Counted from the first letter of the stretch, positions 26,436 through 36,172 are shown. The stretch: 64,000 nt of DNA from Nocardia cyriacigeorgica NBRC 100375 (GCF_000308555.1 NZ_BAFY01000199.1:1-64000); one strand, 5' to 3'. Program-made: numbers and translations. The notes: a model not told the origin generated them from the letters alone.

Positions 26436-27668
26436 ATGAGCATCAGGCCCCTGGACGGTGTGCGCGTCCTGGAACTCGGCAATTATGTGGCCGCACCAAC
26501 CGCCGGACGTATCCTCGGCGATTTCGGCGCCGAGGTGATCAAGGTCGAACGCCCCGGGACCGGGGACGAGCTGCGCAATTGGCGCCTATACGGCGGTGAC
26601 ACCTCGATGCTCTATCGCACCATCAACCGCAACAAGAAATCGATCACGCTGGATCTGCGCACCGAGGCGGGGCGCGCGGTCGTGCTCGATCTGGTGCGGC
26701 ACTGCGATGTGCTGCTGGAGAATTTCCGGCCCGGGATGCTGGAGAAGTGGGGTCTCGGGCCCGATGTCCTCGAGGCGGCCAACCCGAATCTGGTGATCAC
26801 CCGCATCTCCGCCTACGGCCAGACCGGGCCGCTGGCCGCCCGGCCGGGTTTCGCCGCCGTGGCCGAGGCGGTGGGCGGGCTGCGTGAGCTGGTCGGCGAC
26901 CCGGATCGCCCGCCGGTGCGCGTCGGTGTGTCGATCGGCGACTCCATCGCCGGGATCTACGCCGCGTTCGGCACGGTGATGGCGTTGTTCCAGCGCGAGC
27001 GCAGCAGCACGGCGGTCCCGCTGGAGCAGCGCGTCATCGACGTGGCGCTGAACGAGGCCATCTTGTCGGTGATGGAATCGCTGGTCCCCGACTACCTGGC
27101 CTACGGCATCAACCGGGAACGGGTGGGCGGCCGGATGGAGGGGATCGCGCCGAGCAATGCCTATCCGTGTTCGGACGGCACCAGCATCATCATCGGCGGT
27201 AACGGCGACGCCATCTTCCAGCGCTACATGAAGGTGATCGAACGCCCCGACCTGGCCACCGACCCGGATCTGCAGGACAACGCGGGCCGCTGGCGCCACC
27301 GCGACCGCCTCGACGCCGCCATCGGCGAATGGACGATCCGGCATACCCGCGAGCAGGCCCTGCGCATCCTGGAGGAGGCCGCGATTCCGTGCGGGCCGAT
27401 CTATACCGCCGCCGATATCGTCGCCGACGAGCAGTACGCCGCCCGCAATATGATCCAGCATTTCCCCGTCGACGTCGGCGAACCCGAACCCAAACAGGTC
27501 GGCTTCACCGGCATCGTCCCGGTGATCGGTGACCGGTCGCTGCCGATCCGCTCGGTCGGCCCCGATCTCGGCCAGCACACCAGGCAGGTGTTGACCGAGC
27601 TGCTCGGCATGAGTGAGTCCGAGGTCGACGCGCTCACCGGCGCGCGGGAGCAGGAGGCCGCCTCGTGA
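26436..27668 (+). CDS. CaiB/BaiF family CoA transferase
   Basis: A 410-residue class III CoA transferase. It opens PLDGVRVLELGNYVAAPTAG, contains F-G-A-E-V-I-K-V-E and N-K-K-S-I-T-L-D-L, and has the catalytic aspartate in V-S-I-G-D-S-I-A-G near residue 169. These enzymes move CoA between carboxylic acids via an aspartyl-CoA thioester. With the HMG-CoA-lyase-like gene downstream it forms a probable activation-then-cleavage pair for a branched or hydroxylated dicarboxylic acid (leucine, itaconate/citramalate-like). The exact acid is not readable. Its stop overlaps a small ORF's GTG (GTGA). Confidence 0.92.
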   Translation: MSIRPLDGVRVLELGNYVAAPTAGRILGDFGAEVIKVERPGTGDELRNWRLYGGDTSMLYRTINRNKKSITLDLRTEAGRAVVLDLVRHCDVLLENFRPGMLEKWGLGPDVLEAANPNLVITRISAYGQTGPLAARPGFAAVAEAVGGLRELVGDPDRPPVRVGVSIGDSIAGIYAAFGTVMALFQRERSSTAVPLEQRVIDVALNEAILSVMESLVPDYLAYGINRERVGGRMEGIAPSNAYPCSDGTSIIIGGNGDAIFQRYMKVIERPDLATDPDLQDNAGRWRHRDRLDAAIGEWTIRHTREQALRILEEAAIPCGPIYTAADIVADEQYAARNMIQHFPVDVGEPEPKQVGFTGIVPVIGDRSLPIRSVGPDLGQHTRQVLTELLGMSESEVDALTGAREQEAAS

Positions 27669-27844
27669 GGCGCCGCCGTACTCCGCGCCGTCCGCCGGCG
27701 CGCGGCAGCTGGGAGCTGAAGGCCCCCGAACATCGCCGCCCGACCGTGCATCCCAACCCGGCGGGCATGAACGAGAAGCCGTGTGGCGGAGTGATGTGTG
27801 TGCCGCCGCAGGCGCAGGACAAGCGGGCCCCGCGATGGCTGTGA
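27665..27844 (+). CDS. Possible 59-residue coupled small protein
   Basis: A short frame that starts with GTG overlapping the CaiB stop (GTGA) and ends at a TGA lying 5-10 bases inside the next gene, so it fills the 166-base gap exactly. The product is Arg/Pro-rich at first, then H-P-N-P-A-G-M-N-E-K-P-C-G-G-V-M-C-V-P-P-Q, with two cysteines. About 83% of its third codon positions are G or C, close to real genes nearby. I do not recognise it. It may be a genuine small protein or a coincidental frame. Confidence 0.4.
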   Translation: MRRRRTPRRPPARGSWELKAPEHRRPTVHPNPAGMNEKPCGGVMCVPPQAQDKRAPRWL

Positions 27845-28764
27845 CCGCCGCGCCGCTGTTGCGCGATGTCACCCTGCGCGACGGCCTGCAATTGACCGGT
27901 AAGCCGTTGCCGGTGGAGCACAAGGTCGAGATCGTGCGCCGGCTGCTCGCACTCGGCGTGCCGGCGCTGGAGATCGGGTCGATGGCGCGTCCGGATCTGG
28001 TGCCGCCGATGGCCAACAGTATGGAACTGGTCGCGGCGCTGACTCCCGAGGAACTCGAGCGCTGCTGGCTGTGGGTGGCGACGCCGCGGCATGTGGAGAA
28101 GGCGGCCGCGGCGGGGGTGCGCAATTTCCAGTACTGCTTCTCGGTGTCGGACGCACACAACCGCGCCAATATCGGCCGCGATACCGAGGCCAGCGTTGCC
28201 GCCATGCCCGATGCCGTACGGATCGCGCGCGAGGCGGGCGGCGCTATCCAGTTGTGCCTGGCCACCTCGTTCACCTGTCCGTTCGACGGCCCGGTCGATC
28301 CGCGGCGGGTGCTGGCCATCGCGGCCGATCCGCGCACCGAAGGCGCCGGCGATATCGTGCTCGCCGACACCCTCGGGCAGGCCTATCCGGCCGAGGTCAC
28401 GGCCCTGGTGAGCGCGGTGCGTGAGCGAACACCGCAGCGGCGCATCGTCTTCCACGGCCACGACACCTGGGGCATGGGCGTGGCGAACTCGCTGGCCGCC
28501 ATCAGCGCGGGCGCCACCATGGTGGACGGCTCGCTGGGTGGGCTCGGCGGCTGCCCGTTCGCCCCGGGCGCCAGCGGCAATACCGCCACCGAGGATCTGC
28601 TCTTCGCCACTCGCCCGGACTGGTTCACTCCTGCGGTGCTGGCCCAGTTGGTCGGGCTCACCGACGAGATCCTCGGCGAACTCGGCGAACCGAACCGCTC
28701 GCGCACCACGCAGGGCGCGCGCTCGGAGGCGCGGGCGTTCGACTGGGTGATCCGGGAGTCCTGA
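27835..28764 (+). CDS. Hydroxymethylglutaryl-CoA lyase-like aldolase
   Basis: A 309-residue DRE-TIM metallolyase. The core begins L-R-D-V-T-L-R-D-G-L-Q; the metal and substrate segments include D-T-L-G-Q-A and the V-F-H-G-H-D-T-W-G-M-G-V-A-N motif. The active-site cysteine loop is L-G-G-L-G-G-C-P-F-A-P-G-A-S-G-N. It would split 3-hydroxy-3-methylglutaryl-CoA or a related CoA ester to acetyl- or acetoacetyl-type products. Together with the preceding CoA transferase it suggests degradation of leucine or of a methyl-branched acid. ATG 27835 is chosen because frames farther upstream give non-conserved sequence. Confidence 0.88.
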   Translation: MAVTAAPLLRDVTLRDGLQLTGKPLPVEHKVEIVRRLLALGVPALEIGSMARPDLVPPMANSMELVAALTPEELERCWLWVATPRHVEKAAAAGVRNFQYCFSVSDAHNRANIGRDTEASVAAMPDAVRIAREAGGAIQLCLATSFTCPFDGPVDPRRVLAIAADPRTEGAGDIVLADTLGQAYPAEVTALVSAVRERTPQRRIVFHGHDTWGMGVANSLAAISAGATMVDGSLGGLGGCPFAPGASGNTATEDLLFATRPDWFTPAVLAQLVGLTDEILGELGEPNRSRTTQGARSEARAFDWVIRES

Positions 28765-28784
28765 CCGCGATCCCGGTTCCGTGC

Positions 28785-30008
28785 TCAGCGCGGTGCGACA
28801 CCGGGTAGCCCGGCGAACAGCACCTGGAAGACGGACGGCCCGTTCAGGCGCAGGGTCGTCGTCGGGGCGTAGGGGTCGGATTCGGCGGTATCGGTCACCA
28901 CATACGGTGCGTGCGAACCCGGCACGCGGTCCAGTACGCCATCGCATCGGGGTCCGCCGGTCGCGTTGACCTTCGGCAGGTCTTCCGGGAACTTGTAGGC
29001 CTCCCCGCCGTACATGAAGCCGGCATTGAATATCGCCCCTGGCTTCTGCCCGCCGATCATCGCCTCGGCCAGCGGCAGCGCCCGCGCCAAGCCGACGATC
29101 ACGCAGTTGAGCACCGGGCGGTATTCGTAGAGCAATTCGGCGGTCGGCAGCAGCAGTTCCAGCCCGGTGGCCAGCGGCTGTTCGTTTTCTCCCAGCACCG
29201 CGCCGGTGGTGTCTGCGAGGCCGATGAGATCGAGCAGCAGGGTGTCCATCTCGGCGGTGTGCGCGCTGACGGTGGCGCTGGTGGCCGTGGCGTTGCCGAG
29301 GGTGCGCAGCAGGTCGGGCACGGTATCGGCGTAGGTCTCGGTGACCTGCGCCGCGCTCGCCATATCGCGGCGCAGCGCGGGTAGGTGCGGGTTGATCTCG
29401 CGCAGATAGCGGTCGGCGTCGGCGAGCAGATCGCCCATGGTCGCACCCCGTCCGTGCAGCGCGGTGCCGATGGCGGTGAGGGTGGCGTTGAGCTTTGCGG
29501 GGTCGATCGTGCCGAGCACGTCGGTCAGTCGCTGGAAGACGGTGTTGAATTCCACGGTCACGTCCTGGGTGCGCACCACCGCCCCCGGGCGCAGCGACGT
29601 CGTCGCCGACTGCCCGGATGCCACGAAGTTGACGTATTTCGCGCCGAATACGGTGGTGGAACGGATATCGACGCTCGCATCGGCAGGCACCAGACCCAGC
29701 AGATCCGGATCCAGTTCCAGCCGCAACCGCACCCGATCCCTCGTGTGCTCGATGCCCGCGACCCGTCCGATCTGCGCTCCACGGAAACGCACCTTGGCGT
29801 CCGGGTCGAGCACCAGCCCGCTGCGCGGCGCCTCGACGGTGACGGTCGCCGTCGCCGCGAAGCCGCCGGCATACATCGACCAGGTGAGTACCAGCAGCCC
29901 GACAAGACCGAAAACCATTGCGGCCGCCGCGATTTTCCATCGCAGTAGCTGCCACGTGACCCGGAGCAGCACGAAACGTTCGGTCCCGGTGTGTTGTCTC
30001 GATTCCAC
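28785..30008 (-). CDS. Solitary Mce/MlaD family protein
   Basis: A 407-residue Mce protein. A membrane anchor (AAAAMVFGLVGLLVLTW) lies at about residues 29-45, followed by the MlaD-like beta domain (ATATVTVEAPRSGLVL, VRFRGAQIGRVAGIEH, FGAKYVNFVA) and a long helical region with V-L-N-C-V-I-V-G, as in MceA-type subunits. Mce complexes are envelope lipid importers; Mce4 takes up cholesterol. Here there are no yrbE permeases or other mce genes nearby. GTG 30008 start. It is divergent from cyp51 across a 150-base region holding a double operator, so the two may be co-regulated. Possibly an accessory or replaceable A subunit. Confidence 0.87.
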   Translation of the reverse strand: MESRQHTGTERFVLLRVTWQLLRWKIAAAAMVFGLVGLLVLTWSMYAGGFAATATVTVEAPRSGLVLDPDAKVRFRGAQIGRVAGIEHTRDRVRLRLELDPDLLGLVPADASVDIRSTTVFGAKYVNFVASGQSATTSLRPGAVVRTQDVTVEFNTVFQRLTDVLGTIDPAKLNATLTAIGTALHGRGATMGDLLADADRYLREINPHLPALRRDMASAAQVTETYADTVPDLLRTLGNATATSATVSAHTAEMDTLLLDLIGLADTTGAVLGENEQPLATGLELLLPTAELLYEYRPVLNCVIVGLARALPLAEAMIGGQKPGAIFNAGFMYGGEAYKFPEDLPKVNATGGPRCDGVLDRVPGSHAPYVVTDTAESDPYAPTTTLRLNGPSVFQVLFAGLPGVAPR

Positions 30009-30077
30009 CGCTCACCCGCTTACCGACGAACCGGTACGGCACTGCCGTCTGGCGGATCGGGCACGATCGTCGATCGC

Positions 30078-30107
30078 TTGCCCGCTCCAGTTGTGTCGTA
30101 GTACTGT
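30078..30107 (+). promoter_or_regulatory. Candidate cyp51 promoter
   Basis: TTGCCC (30078-30083), an 18-base spacer and TACTGT (30102-30107) resemble a housekeeping promoter. The -10 overlaps the start of the operator at 30105. Confidence 0.5.
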
Positions 30108-30139
30108 CCAGACACGTGTCCATCATATGTCTGGACAGT
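30103..30139. promoter_or_regulatory. Double operator between mce and cyp51
   Basis: Two copies of the cluster motif face each other: TGTCCAGACACGTGTCC on the plus strand (30105-30121) and TGTCCAGACATATG on the minus strand (30137-30124). They make a perfect 12-base inverted repeat, ACTGTCCAGACA/TGTCTGGACAGT, with a 13-base centre. This is the only double site found, and it serves divergent genes. Confidence 0.7.
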
Positions 30140-30158
30140 GATCACCGGGAGGTTTTCG

Positions 30159-31511
30159 ATGACTCTGGTGCAGCCGCAACGAGTTTCCGGCGGCGACTCC
30201 GAATACGGCCATCTCGACGAGTTCCGGGTCGACCCGATCGCGCTGATGCGCCGTGTCCGGGAGGAATGCGGCGATGTCGGCGCGTTCGAGCTCGCCGGCA
30301 AACGGGTCATCCTGCTGACCGGGGCCGAGGCCAACGAGTTCTTTTTCCGCGCGGGCGATGAGGATCTGGATCAGGGTGCGGCCTACCCGTTCATGAAACC
30401 GATCTTCGGTGAGGGTGTGGTCTTCGACGCCAGCCCGGAGCGTCGCAAGGAAATGCTGCACAATCAGGCCCTGCGCGGCGATCAGATGCGCGGGCATGCC
30501 GCGACCATCGCCGCCGAGGTGGATCGGATGGTGGCGAACTGGGGTGATTCGGGGGAAATCGACCTGCTCGATTTCTTCGCGGAATTGACCATTTACACCT
30601 CCTCGGCCTGCCTGATCGGGGTGAAGTTCCGCAATCAGCTCGACGGTCGCTTCGCGCAGCTGTATCACGATCTCGAACGCGGCACCGACGCGCTGGCCTA
30701 TGTGGATCCCTACGCACCGATCGAGAGTTTCCGCCGCCGCGATGCCGCGCGTCGGGAACTGGTGGCACTGGTGCAGGAGATCATGGACTCCCGTGCGGTG
30801 AATCCGCCCGCCGACTCCAGCGACCGCGACATGCTCGACGTGCTGGTCTCGGTTCCCGGCGAGGACGGCACGCCGCGTTTCAGCGCGAGCGAGATCACCG
30901 GCATCTTCATCTCGATGATGTTCGCCGGCCACCACACCACCTCGGGCACCGCGGCGTGGAGCGTCATCGAATTGCTGCGTCATCCGGAGCAATTGCAGAA
31001 GGTGGTCGCCGAGCTCGATGAGCTCTACAGCGACGGCTCCGATATCAGTTTCGGTGCGCTACGACAGATTCCGCAGCTCGAGGCGGTCCTGAAGGAGACG
31101 CTTCGGCTGCATCCACCGCTGATCATCCTGATGCGGGTGGCGCGCGATCAATTCGATGTGTGCGGTAGCCGGATCGAACCCGGCGATATGGTCGCGGCGA
31201 GTCCGGCGATCTCCAATCGGATCGCCGAGGATTTCCCTGACCCGGACACCTTCGATCCCGGCCGCTACATCGATCCGAACCAGGAAGACATCATCAATCG
31301 GTGGACCTGGATTCCGTTCGGCGCGGGCCGCCACCGCTGCGTCGGCGCGCCGTTCGCCCTGATGCAGTTGAAAGCGATCTTCTCGATCCTGCTGCGGGAT
31401 TGGGAATTCGAGATGGCGTTGCCTTCGGAGCAATACCGCAACGACCACAGCAAGATGGTGGTGCAACTGGCGAAGCCGTGCACGGTGCGCTATCGCAGAC
31501 GACAGAAATGA
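30159..31511 (+). CDS. cyp51: Sterol 14-alpha-demethylase CYP51
   Basis: A 450-residue P450 that reads almost line for line like M. tuberculosis CYP51: R-V-S-G-G start, AYPFMKPIFGEGVVFDASPE, SMMFAGHHTTSGTA in the I-helix with the characteristic His-Thr pair, ETLRLHPPLI for the K-helix, and F-G-A-G-R-H-R-C-V-G with the haem cysteine at residue 394. CYP51 removes the 14-alpha-methyl group of sterols in three oxidations. I infer that the host lacks de novo sterol synthesis, so host or environmental sterols are the likely substrates. GGGAGG lies six bases before ATG 30159. It stands outside the ferredoxin operon but shares its operator motif. Confidence 0.95.
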   Translation: MTLVQPQRVSGGDSEYGHLDEFRVDPIALMRRVREECGDVGAFELAGKRVILLTGAEANEFFFRAGDEDLDQGAAYPFMKPIFGEGVVFDASPERRKEMLHNQALRGDQMRGHAATIAAEVDRMVANWGDSGEIDLLDFFAELTIYTSSACLIGVKFRNQLDGRFAQLYHDLERGTDALAYVDPYAPIESFRRRDAARRELVALVQEIMDSRAVNPPADSSDRDMLDVLVSVPGEDGTPRFSASEITGIFISMMFAGHHTTSGTAAWSVIELLRHPEQLQKVVAELDELYSDGSDISFGALRQIPQLEAVLKETLRLHPPLIILMRVARDQFDVCGSRIEPGDMVAASPAISNRIAEDFPDPDTFDPGRYIDPNQEDIINRWTWIPFGAGRHRCVGAPFALMQLKAIFSILLRDWEFEMALPSEQYRNDHSKMVVQLAKPCTVRYRRRQK

Positions 31512-31513
31512 AC

Positions 31514-31545
31514 AATGGGGCCCGCTCACCGGAGCGGGCCCCATT
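31514..31545. terminator. Strong bidirectional terminator
   Basis: A perfect 14-base stem, AATGGGGCCCGCTC (31514-31527) with GAGCGGGCCCCATT (31532-31545), around an ACCG loop. Both arms end in AT-rich bases. It separates the convergent cyp51 and glutathione peroxidase genes. Confidence 0.85.
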
Positions 31546-31575
31546 CTCATTGCCGCGGACAAGCGGCGTATCGAG

Positions 31576-32061
31576 TCAGAGCAGCGCTTCGACCGCCGCC
31601 ACCAGCGCGGCGTCGTCGGGAGTGGTGCGCGGACGGAACCGGGCGGCCACCGTGCCGTCGCGGGCGATCAGGAACTTCTCGAAGTTCCACTGGATATCAC
31701 CGGCCGCGCCCTCGGCGTCCGCGGTCTCGACCAGGCTCTGGTAAAGCGGATGCCTGCCGTCACCGTTGACGTCGGTCTTCTCCAGCAGCGGGAAATCCAC
31801 GCCGTAGGTCATCGAGCAGAACTGCTGGATTTCCTCCGCGGTGCCCGGTTCCTGGCCCATGAACTGATTGCACGGCACCCCGACCACGCTGAATCCGCGG
31901 TCGCCGTAGGTCTTCTGAAGTTCGACCAGGCCCGAATACTGCGGGGTAAGACCGCATTTGGAGGCCACGTTCACCAGCAGCACGGCCCGGTCACCGACGA
32001 GTCCGGCGAGCGTGGAGGGCTCGCCGGACAGCGTGCGCACCGGAATGTCTCGAACGTTCAC
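31576..32061 (-). CDS. Glutathione-peroxidase family thiol peroxidase
   Basis: A 161-residue enzyme with the GPx triad in sequence: peroxidatic cysteine in N-V-A-S-K-C-G-L-T, glutamine in G-V-P-C-N-Q-F and tryptophan in I-Q-W-N-F-E-K-F. It has cysteine, not selenocysteine. In organisms without glutathione such proteins usually run on thioredoxin; a resolving cysteine may be that of VPCNQF or QQFC. GTG 32061 overlaps the CYP125 stop (GTGA), so it is the last gene of the leftward P450 operon. It may reduce lipid or sterol hydroperoxides formed by uncoupled P450 turnover. An upstream ATG at 32100 is in frame but would overlap CYP125. Confidence 0.88.
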   Translation of the reverse strand: MNVRDIPVRTLSGEPSTLAGLVGDRAVLLVNVASKCGLTPQYSGLVELQKTYGDRGFSVVGVPCNQFMGQEPGTAEEIQQFCSMTYGVDFPLLEKTDVNGDGRHPLYQSLVETADAEGAAGDIQWNFEKFLIARDGTVAARFRPRTTPDDAALVAAVEALL

Positions 32062-33281
32062 TCGTATCGCACCTGCCAATTCTTGATTCCGTTGATCCAC
32101 CCCGAGCGCAACCGTACCGGATCGGCCACCGGGGTGATCTCGGGCATCGCGTCGGCGATGGCGTTGAACATGAGGTCGATTTCCAGCTTGGCCAGGTTGG
32201 CGCCGACACAGTAGTGCGCGCCGGTGCCGCCGAAACCGACGTGCGGATTCGGGTCGCGCATGATGTCGAAGGTGAACGGGTCGGTGAAGCCCTCTTCGTC
32301 GAAATTGGCCGAACTGTAGAACAGGCCGAGGCGCTGGCCTTTGGCGATGCGCCGGCCGCCGAGGGCCAGGTCCTCGGTGGAGGTGCGCTGGAAGGCGGTC
32401 ACCGGGGTGGCCCAGCGCACGATTTCATCCGGTGCGGTGCGTGGGCGTTGCTCCTTGTAGAGCTCCCACTGTTCGGGATTGTCCACGAATGCCTTCATGC
32501 CGTGGGTGATCGCATTGCGGGTGGTTTCATTGCCTGCGACGGCGAGCAGGATGACGAAGAATCCGAATTCGTCCGACCCCAGCCCCTCCCCGTCGAGATC
32601 GGCGTTGACCAGCTGGGTGACGATATCGTCGACCGGTGTGGTCCGGCGCTGCTCGGCCATGTTCCAGGCATAGCCGAGGATTTCGGCCGAGGCCATGGTG
32701 GAATCGCCGTAGTCGGGGTCGTCGTAGTTGAGCATCTGATTCGACCAGTCGAACAGCTTGCGCCGATCCTCCTGCGGCACACCCAGCAGTTCCGCGATGG
32801 CCTGCAACGGCAGCTCACACGCGACCTGGGTGACGAAATCCCCACCGCCGGTCTTCTTGGCCTCGTGCACGATCTTGGCGGCTCGTTCGGTCAGCACGGC
32901 GCGCAGCCCTTCCACCGCCCGCGGGGTGAAACCCTTGGAGATGATCCGGCGGATCTTGGAGTGTTTCGGCGGATCCATATTGACCAGTAGCGCCCCGGTC
33001 ACCTCCATCTGTTCGGGCGTGATGTCGCCGGGCAACCGGATGATCGCGCCCTTCTCCTGTGAGGAGTACAGCTCCGGGTGGCGCGAGATCTCCTTGATAT
33101 CGGCCAGCTTGCTGACCACCCAGAAACCGCCGTCGCGGAACCCGCCGGAGTTCTCATCGGATTGGGCGTTCCACCAGACCGGCGCGGTCCGGCGCAACAG
33201 CGCGAATTCCTCGACGGGGCTGCGTTCGGCCCACAGGGCCGGGTCGGTGAAATCGAATCCCGTGGGCAAGGTCGATGTCAT
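32058..33281 (-). CDS. cyp125: CYP125-family steroid C26/27-monooxygenase
   Basis: A 407-residue P450 matching the CYP125 family closely: N-terminal LPTGFDFTDPALWAERSPVEEF, V-W-W-N, a CELPLQAIAELLGVPQEDR segment, I-helix VAGNETTRN, E-I-V-R as ExxR, and F-G-G-T-G-A-H-Y-C-V-G with the cysteine at about 358. CYP125 oxidises the terminal methyl of cholesterol or cholestenone to alcohol and acid, starting side-chain degradation. Its presence ties this operon to sterols. AAAGGA lies upstream of ATG 33281. A genome of this type may also carry another CYP125 in the main cholesterol cluster, so this could be a paralogue with a different sterol preference. Confidence 0.9.
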   Translation of the reverse strand: MTSTLPTGFDFTDPALWAERSPVEEFALLRRTAPVWWNAQSDENSGGFRDGGFWVVSKLADIKEISRHPELYSSQEKGAIIRLPGDITPEQMEVTGALLVNMDPPKHSKIRRIISKGFTPRAVEGLRAVLTERAAKIVHEAKKTGGGDFVTQVACELPLQAIAELLGVPQEDRRKLFDWSNQMLNYDDPDYGDSTMASAEILGYAWNMAEQRRTTPVDDIVTQLVNADLDGEGLGSDEFGFFVILLAVAGNETTRNAITHGMKAFVDNPEQWELYKEQRPRTAPDEIVRWATPVTAFQRTSTEDLALGGRRIAKGQRLGLFYSSANFDEEGFTDPFTFDIMRDPNPHVGFGGTGAHYCVGANLAKLEIDLMFNAIADAMPEITPVADPVRLRSGWINGIKNWQVRYE

Positions 33282-33305
33282 TGGGGGTGTCCTTTCTGGA
33301 ATCGC

Positions 33306-34556
33306 TCACACGACCGTGAGGGGCAGCGGGATGCCGCGATCGGCGAAAGCGAAGCCGGCACCGGTACTGACCTTGGCGATCGCCACTTCGATGGCCTCCC
33401 GGGCGGGCTCGTCGGCCAGCGTGATCCTGGCCGTCCATGCCTCGTCGGACACCGTGGTCTCGCTGACGTGGAAGCGGGGATTCACCCCGCGCACCATGGC
33501 ATCGAGGGCCTTGGTGTGCTCGGGATCGATCAGCGCGGGCCACGCACCGTCGGCGACGGCGTCGCTGTGGCGCGGGAACCGCAGCAGCACCGCGTCGTCC
33601 GCCGCTTCCACCCGAATGCCGGTGTAGGGCAGCGGGTTGACGGCGGGATGGTGCCGCAGCACTTCGATCAGCGCCGCGACATCGGTGCCGAGCCCGAGTG
33701 CTTTGCGCAGCCGTTCGGAAGTCAGCCCGGCGATGCCCGCGAACTGTTTGCGCAGGATGTCGAGCGCGGATTCCTCATCCGTGCGCCGACGCACCGCGAT
33801 CGCGAACGCGAGGGTGAGCAGATGATGTTGCAGGCACACCTCGTCGGCCAGCCGGATCAAGGCCGAGCGGGAGAAATCGGCGAAGCGGATATCGCTGAGC
33901 AGCGGCCCCGCGTAGTCGCCGCGACCCTCCTCGCCGGGATCGATGGCGGTCAACCTGGTGTGCGCCGCCGCCGATCCGGCGACCAGCTCCGCGCCCTCCG
34001 GAACGGGCGGCGGGATATGGGCCGCATCGATGGTGACCGTCCACGCGCACACCGGCGTCCGGTCGGCGGGCTCGCGGGGCGGGCGATGCACCGGCCGGAC
34101 CTGAGCGTGCGGATTGGTCGCCAGGGCCGTGGCGTCGAAGGTGGGGTCCTCGATGTCGTGGCACATGGCGATCACGAAATCGGTGCCGAGCGGTTCGACG
34201 TCGGCCAGCGCCCCGCAATGGTCGAGCCAGAATTCGCCGTGCCGTTCGTCGTGCAGCCGGTAGCGGAAATCCATGAATTGCGGTGGTGCGCCGATATCGA
34301 ACTGGAGCCCCTTGAAGATGGTCTCGACCGTGTCGCCGGTGAAACCGAGGGCCCGCTGCATGCGGCGGGTATAGACCGGGCTGGCCAGCTGCCATTCGGT
34401 GATGGCCACCTCGGTCATGCCCTCGCGGCCGAAAGCGCCGATGGTGTGCGCCATTCCGGACCGGTCGATCAGATGCCCGCTCAACAGCAGCTCGGGCAGC
34501 AACGTCGCGAGCGTCTCCCGCGACAGATCCGCGTAGTTGCTCAGTGATTCGGACAT
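33306..34556 (-). CDS. Uncharacterised 416-residue protein in the P450 operon
   Basis: I do not recognise this protein. It is soluble, without signal peptide or membrane segment. Striking conserved-looking residues are L-D-H-C-G-A-L (about residues 109-115), A-M-C-H-D-I-E-D-P-T-F (128-138) and V-R-P-V-H-R-P-P-R. A later helical half follows, with H-H-L-L-T-L-A-F and a final L-P-L-T-V-V. The His/Cys/Glu content could form a metal or catalytic site. It lies between the SnoaL-like protein and CYP125, with gaps of 4 and 24 bases, so it is almost certainly expressed with them and probably acts on the same sterol-derived substrate or its CoA ester. Confidence 0.75.
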   Translation of the reverse strand: MSESLSNYADLSRETLATLLPELLLSGHLIDRSGMAHTIGAFGREGMTEVAITEWQLASPVYTRRMQRALGFTGDTVETIFKGLQFDIGAPPQFMDFRYRLHDERHGEFWLDHCGALADVEPLGTDFVIAMCHDIEDPTFDATALATNPHAQVRPVHRPPREPADRTPVCAWTVTIDAAHIPPPVPEGAELVAGSAAAHTRLTAIDPGEEGRGDYAGPLLSDIRFADFSRSALIRLADEVCLQHHLLTLAFAIAVRRRTDEESALDILRKQFAGIAGLTSERLRKALGLGTDVAALIEVLRHHPAVNPLPYTGIRVEAADDAVLLRFPRHSDAVADGAWPALIDPEHTKALDAMVRGVNPRFHVSETTVSDEAWTARITLADEPAREAIEVAIAKVSTGAGFAFADRGIPLPLTVV

Positions 34557-34560
34557 GCCG

Positions 34561-35111
34561 TCACCACAACGGGACCGGGGATTCGCCGACGCGGTACCAG
34601 CCGGGCAGCGGCTGTCCCGACACCGAGCGCTGGATCCGCTTCTGCATGCCTTCGGTCAGGGCATTCTTCTGGATCATCTCCATGAACAGCGCCGACACAT
34701 TGCCGAAGTCGAAGAAATCGCGTTGCCACGACCACTGGAAATCGCCGCCGTAACGGAACCAGCTGCCGCCGATGCCGTGCGGGCTGTAGTGGCTGCCGTC
34801 CTCGCGGGTGACGTCGGCGATCTGTTTCCACAGGCCGATCACATTCCCGGACCGCTCATCGATGACGAACTCCTGATACGGATACGTCCACCCCTCCAGC
34901 CCCTGCATTTCCTGCACCAGCGCCAGATCCCGGATCTCGTCGCGGCCGACGGCCATGAATTCCTGGGTGGGCCCGTAGTTCCAGCCGTAGGTGGCGTCCT
35001 CGGTATACAGCTCGGCCAGCGGCGCCCAGTCGCCCTTGTCCTCACAGCTGCGGTTCGCCTCCACCCAGCGCCGCACCATCTCGTCGAGTTCCGCGCGATC
35101 GAAACCTGCCA

Positions 35112-35112
<1 letters not shown>
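34561..35112 (-). CDS. SnoaL-like (NTF2-fold) protein
   Basis: A 183-residue protein of the NTF2/SnoaL fold: WVEANRSCEDKGDWAPLAELY, a Y-G-W-N-Y-G-P segment and a mixed beta half rich in Trp/Phe/Tyr that would line a hydrophobic pocket. The fold serves in ketosteroid isomerases, hydratases and cyclases. Length and position beside the ferredoxin fit M. tuberculosis Rv0762c. ATG 35112 overlaps the ferredoxin stop by one base (TGATG). A steroid-binding or isomerase role is a fair inference, but no Tyr/Asp catalytic pair is certain. Confidence 0.8.
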
Positions 35113-36172
<1,060 letters not shown>

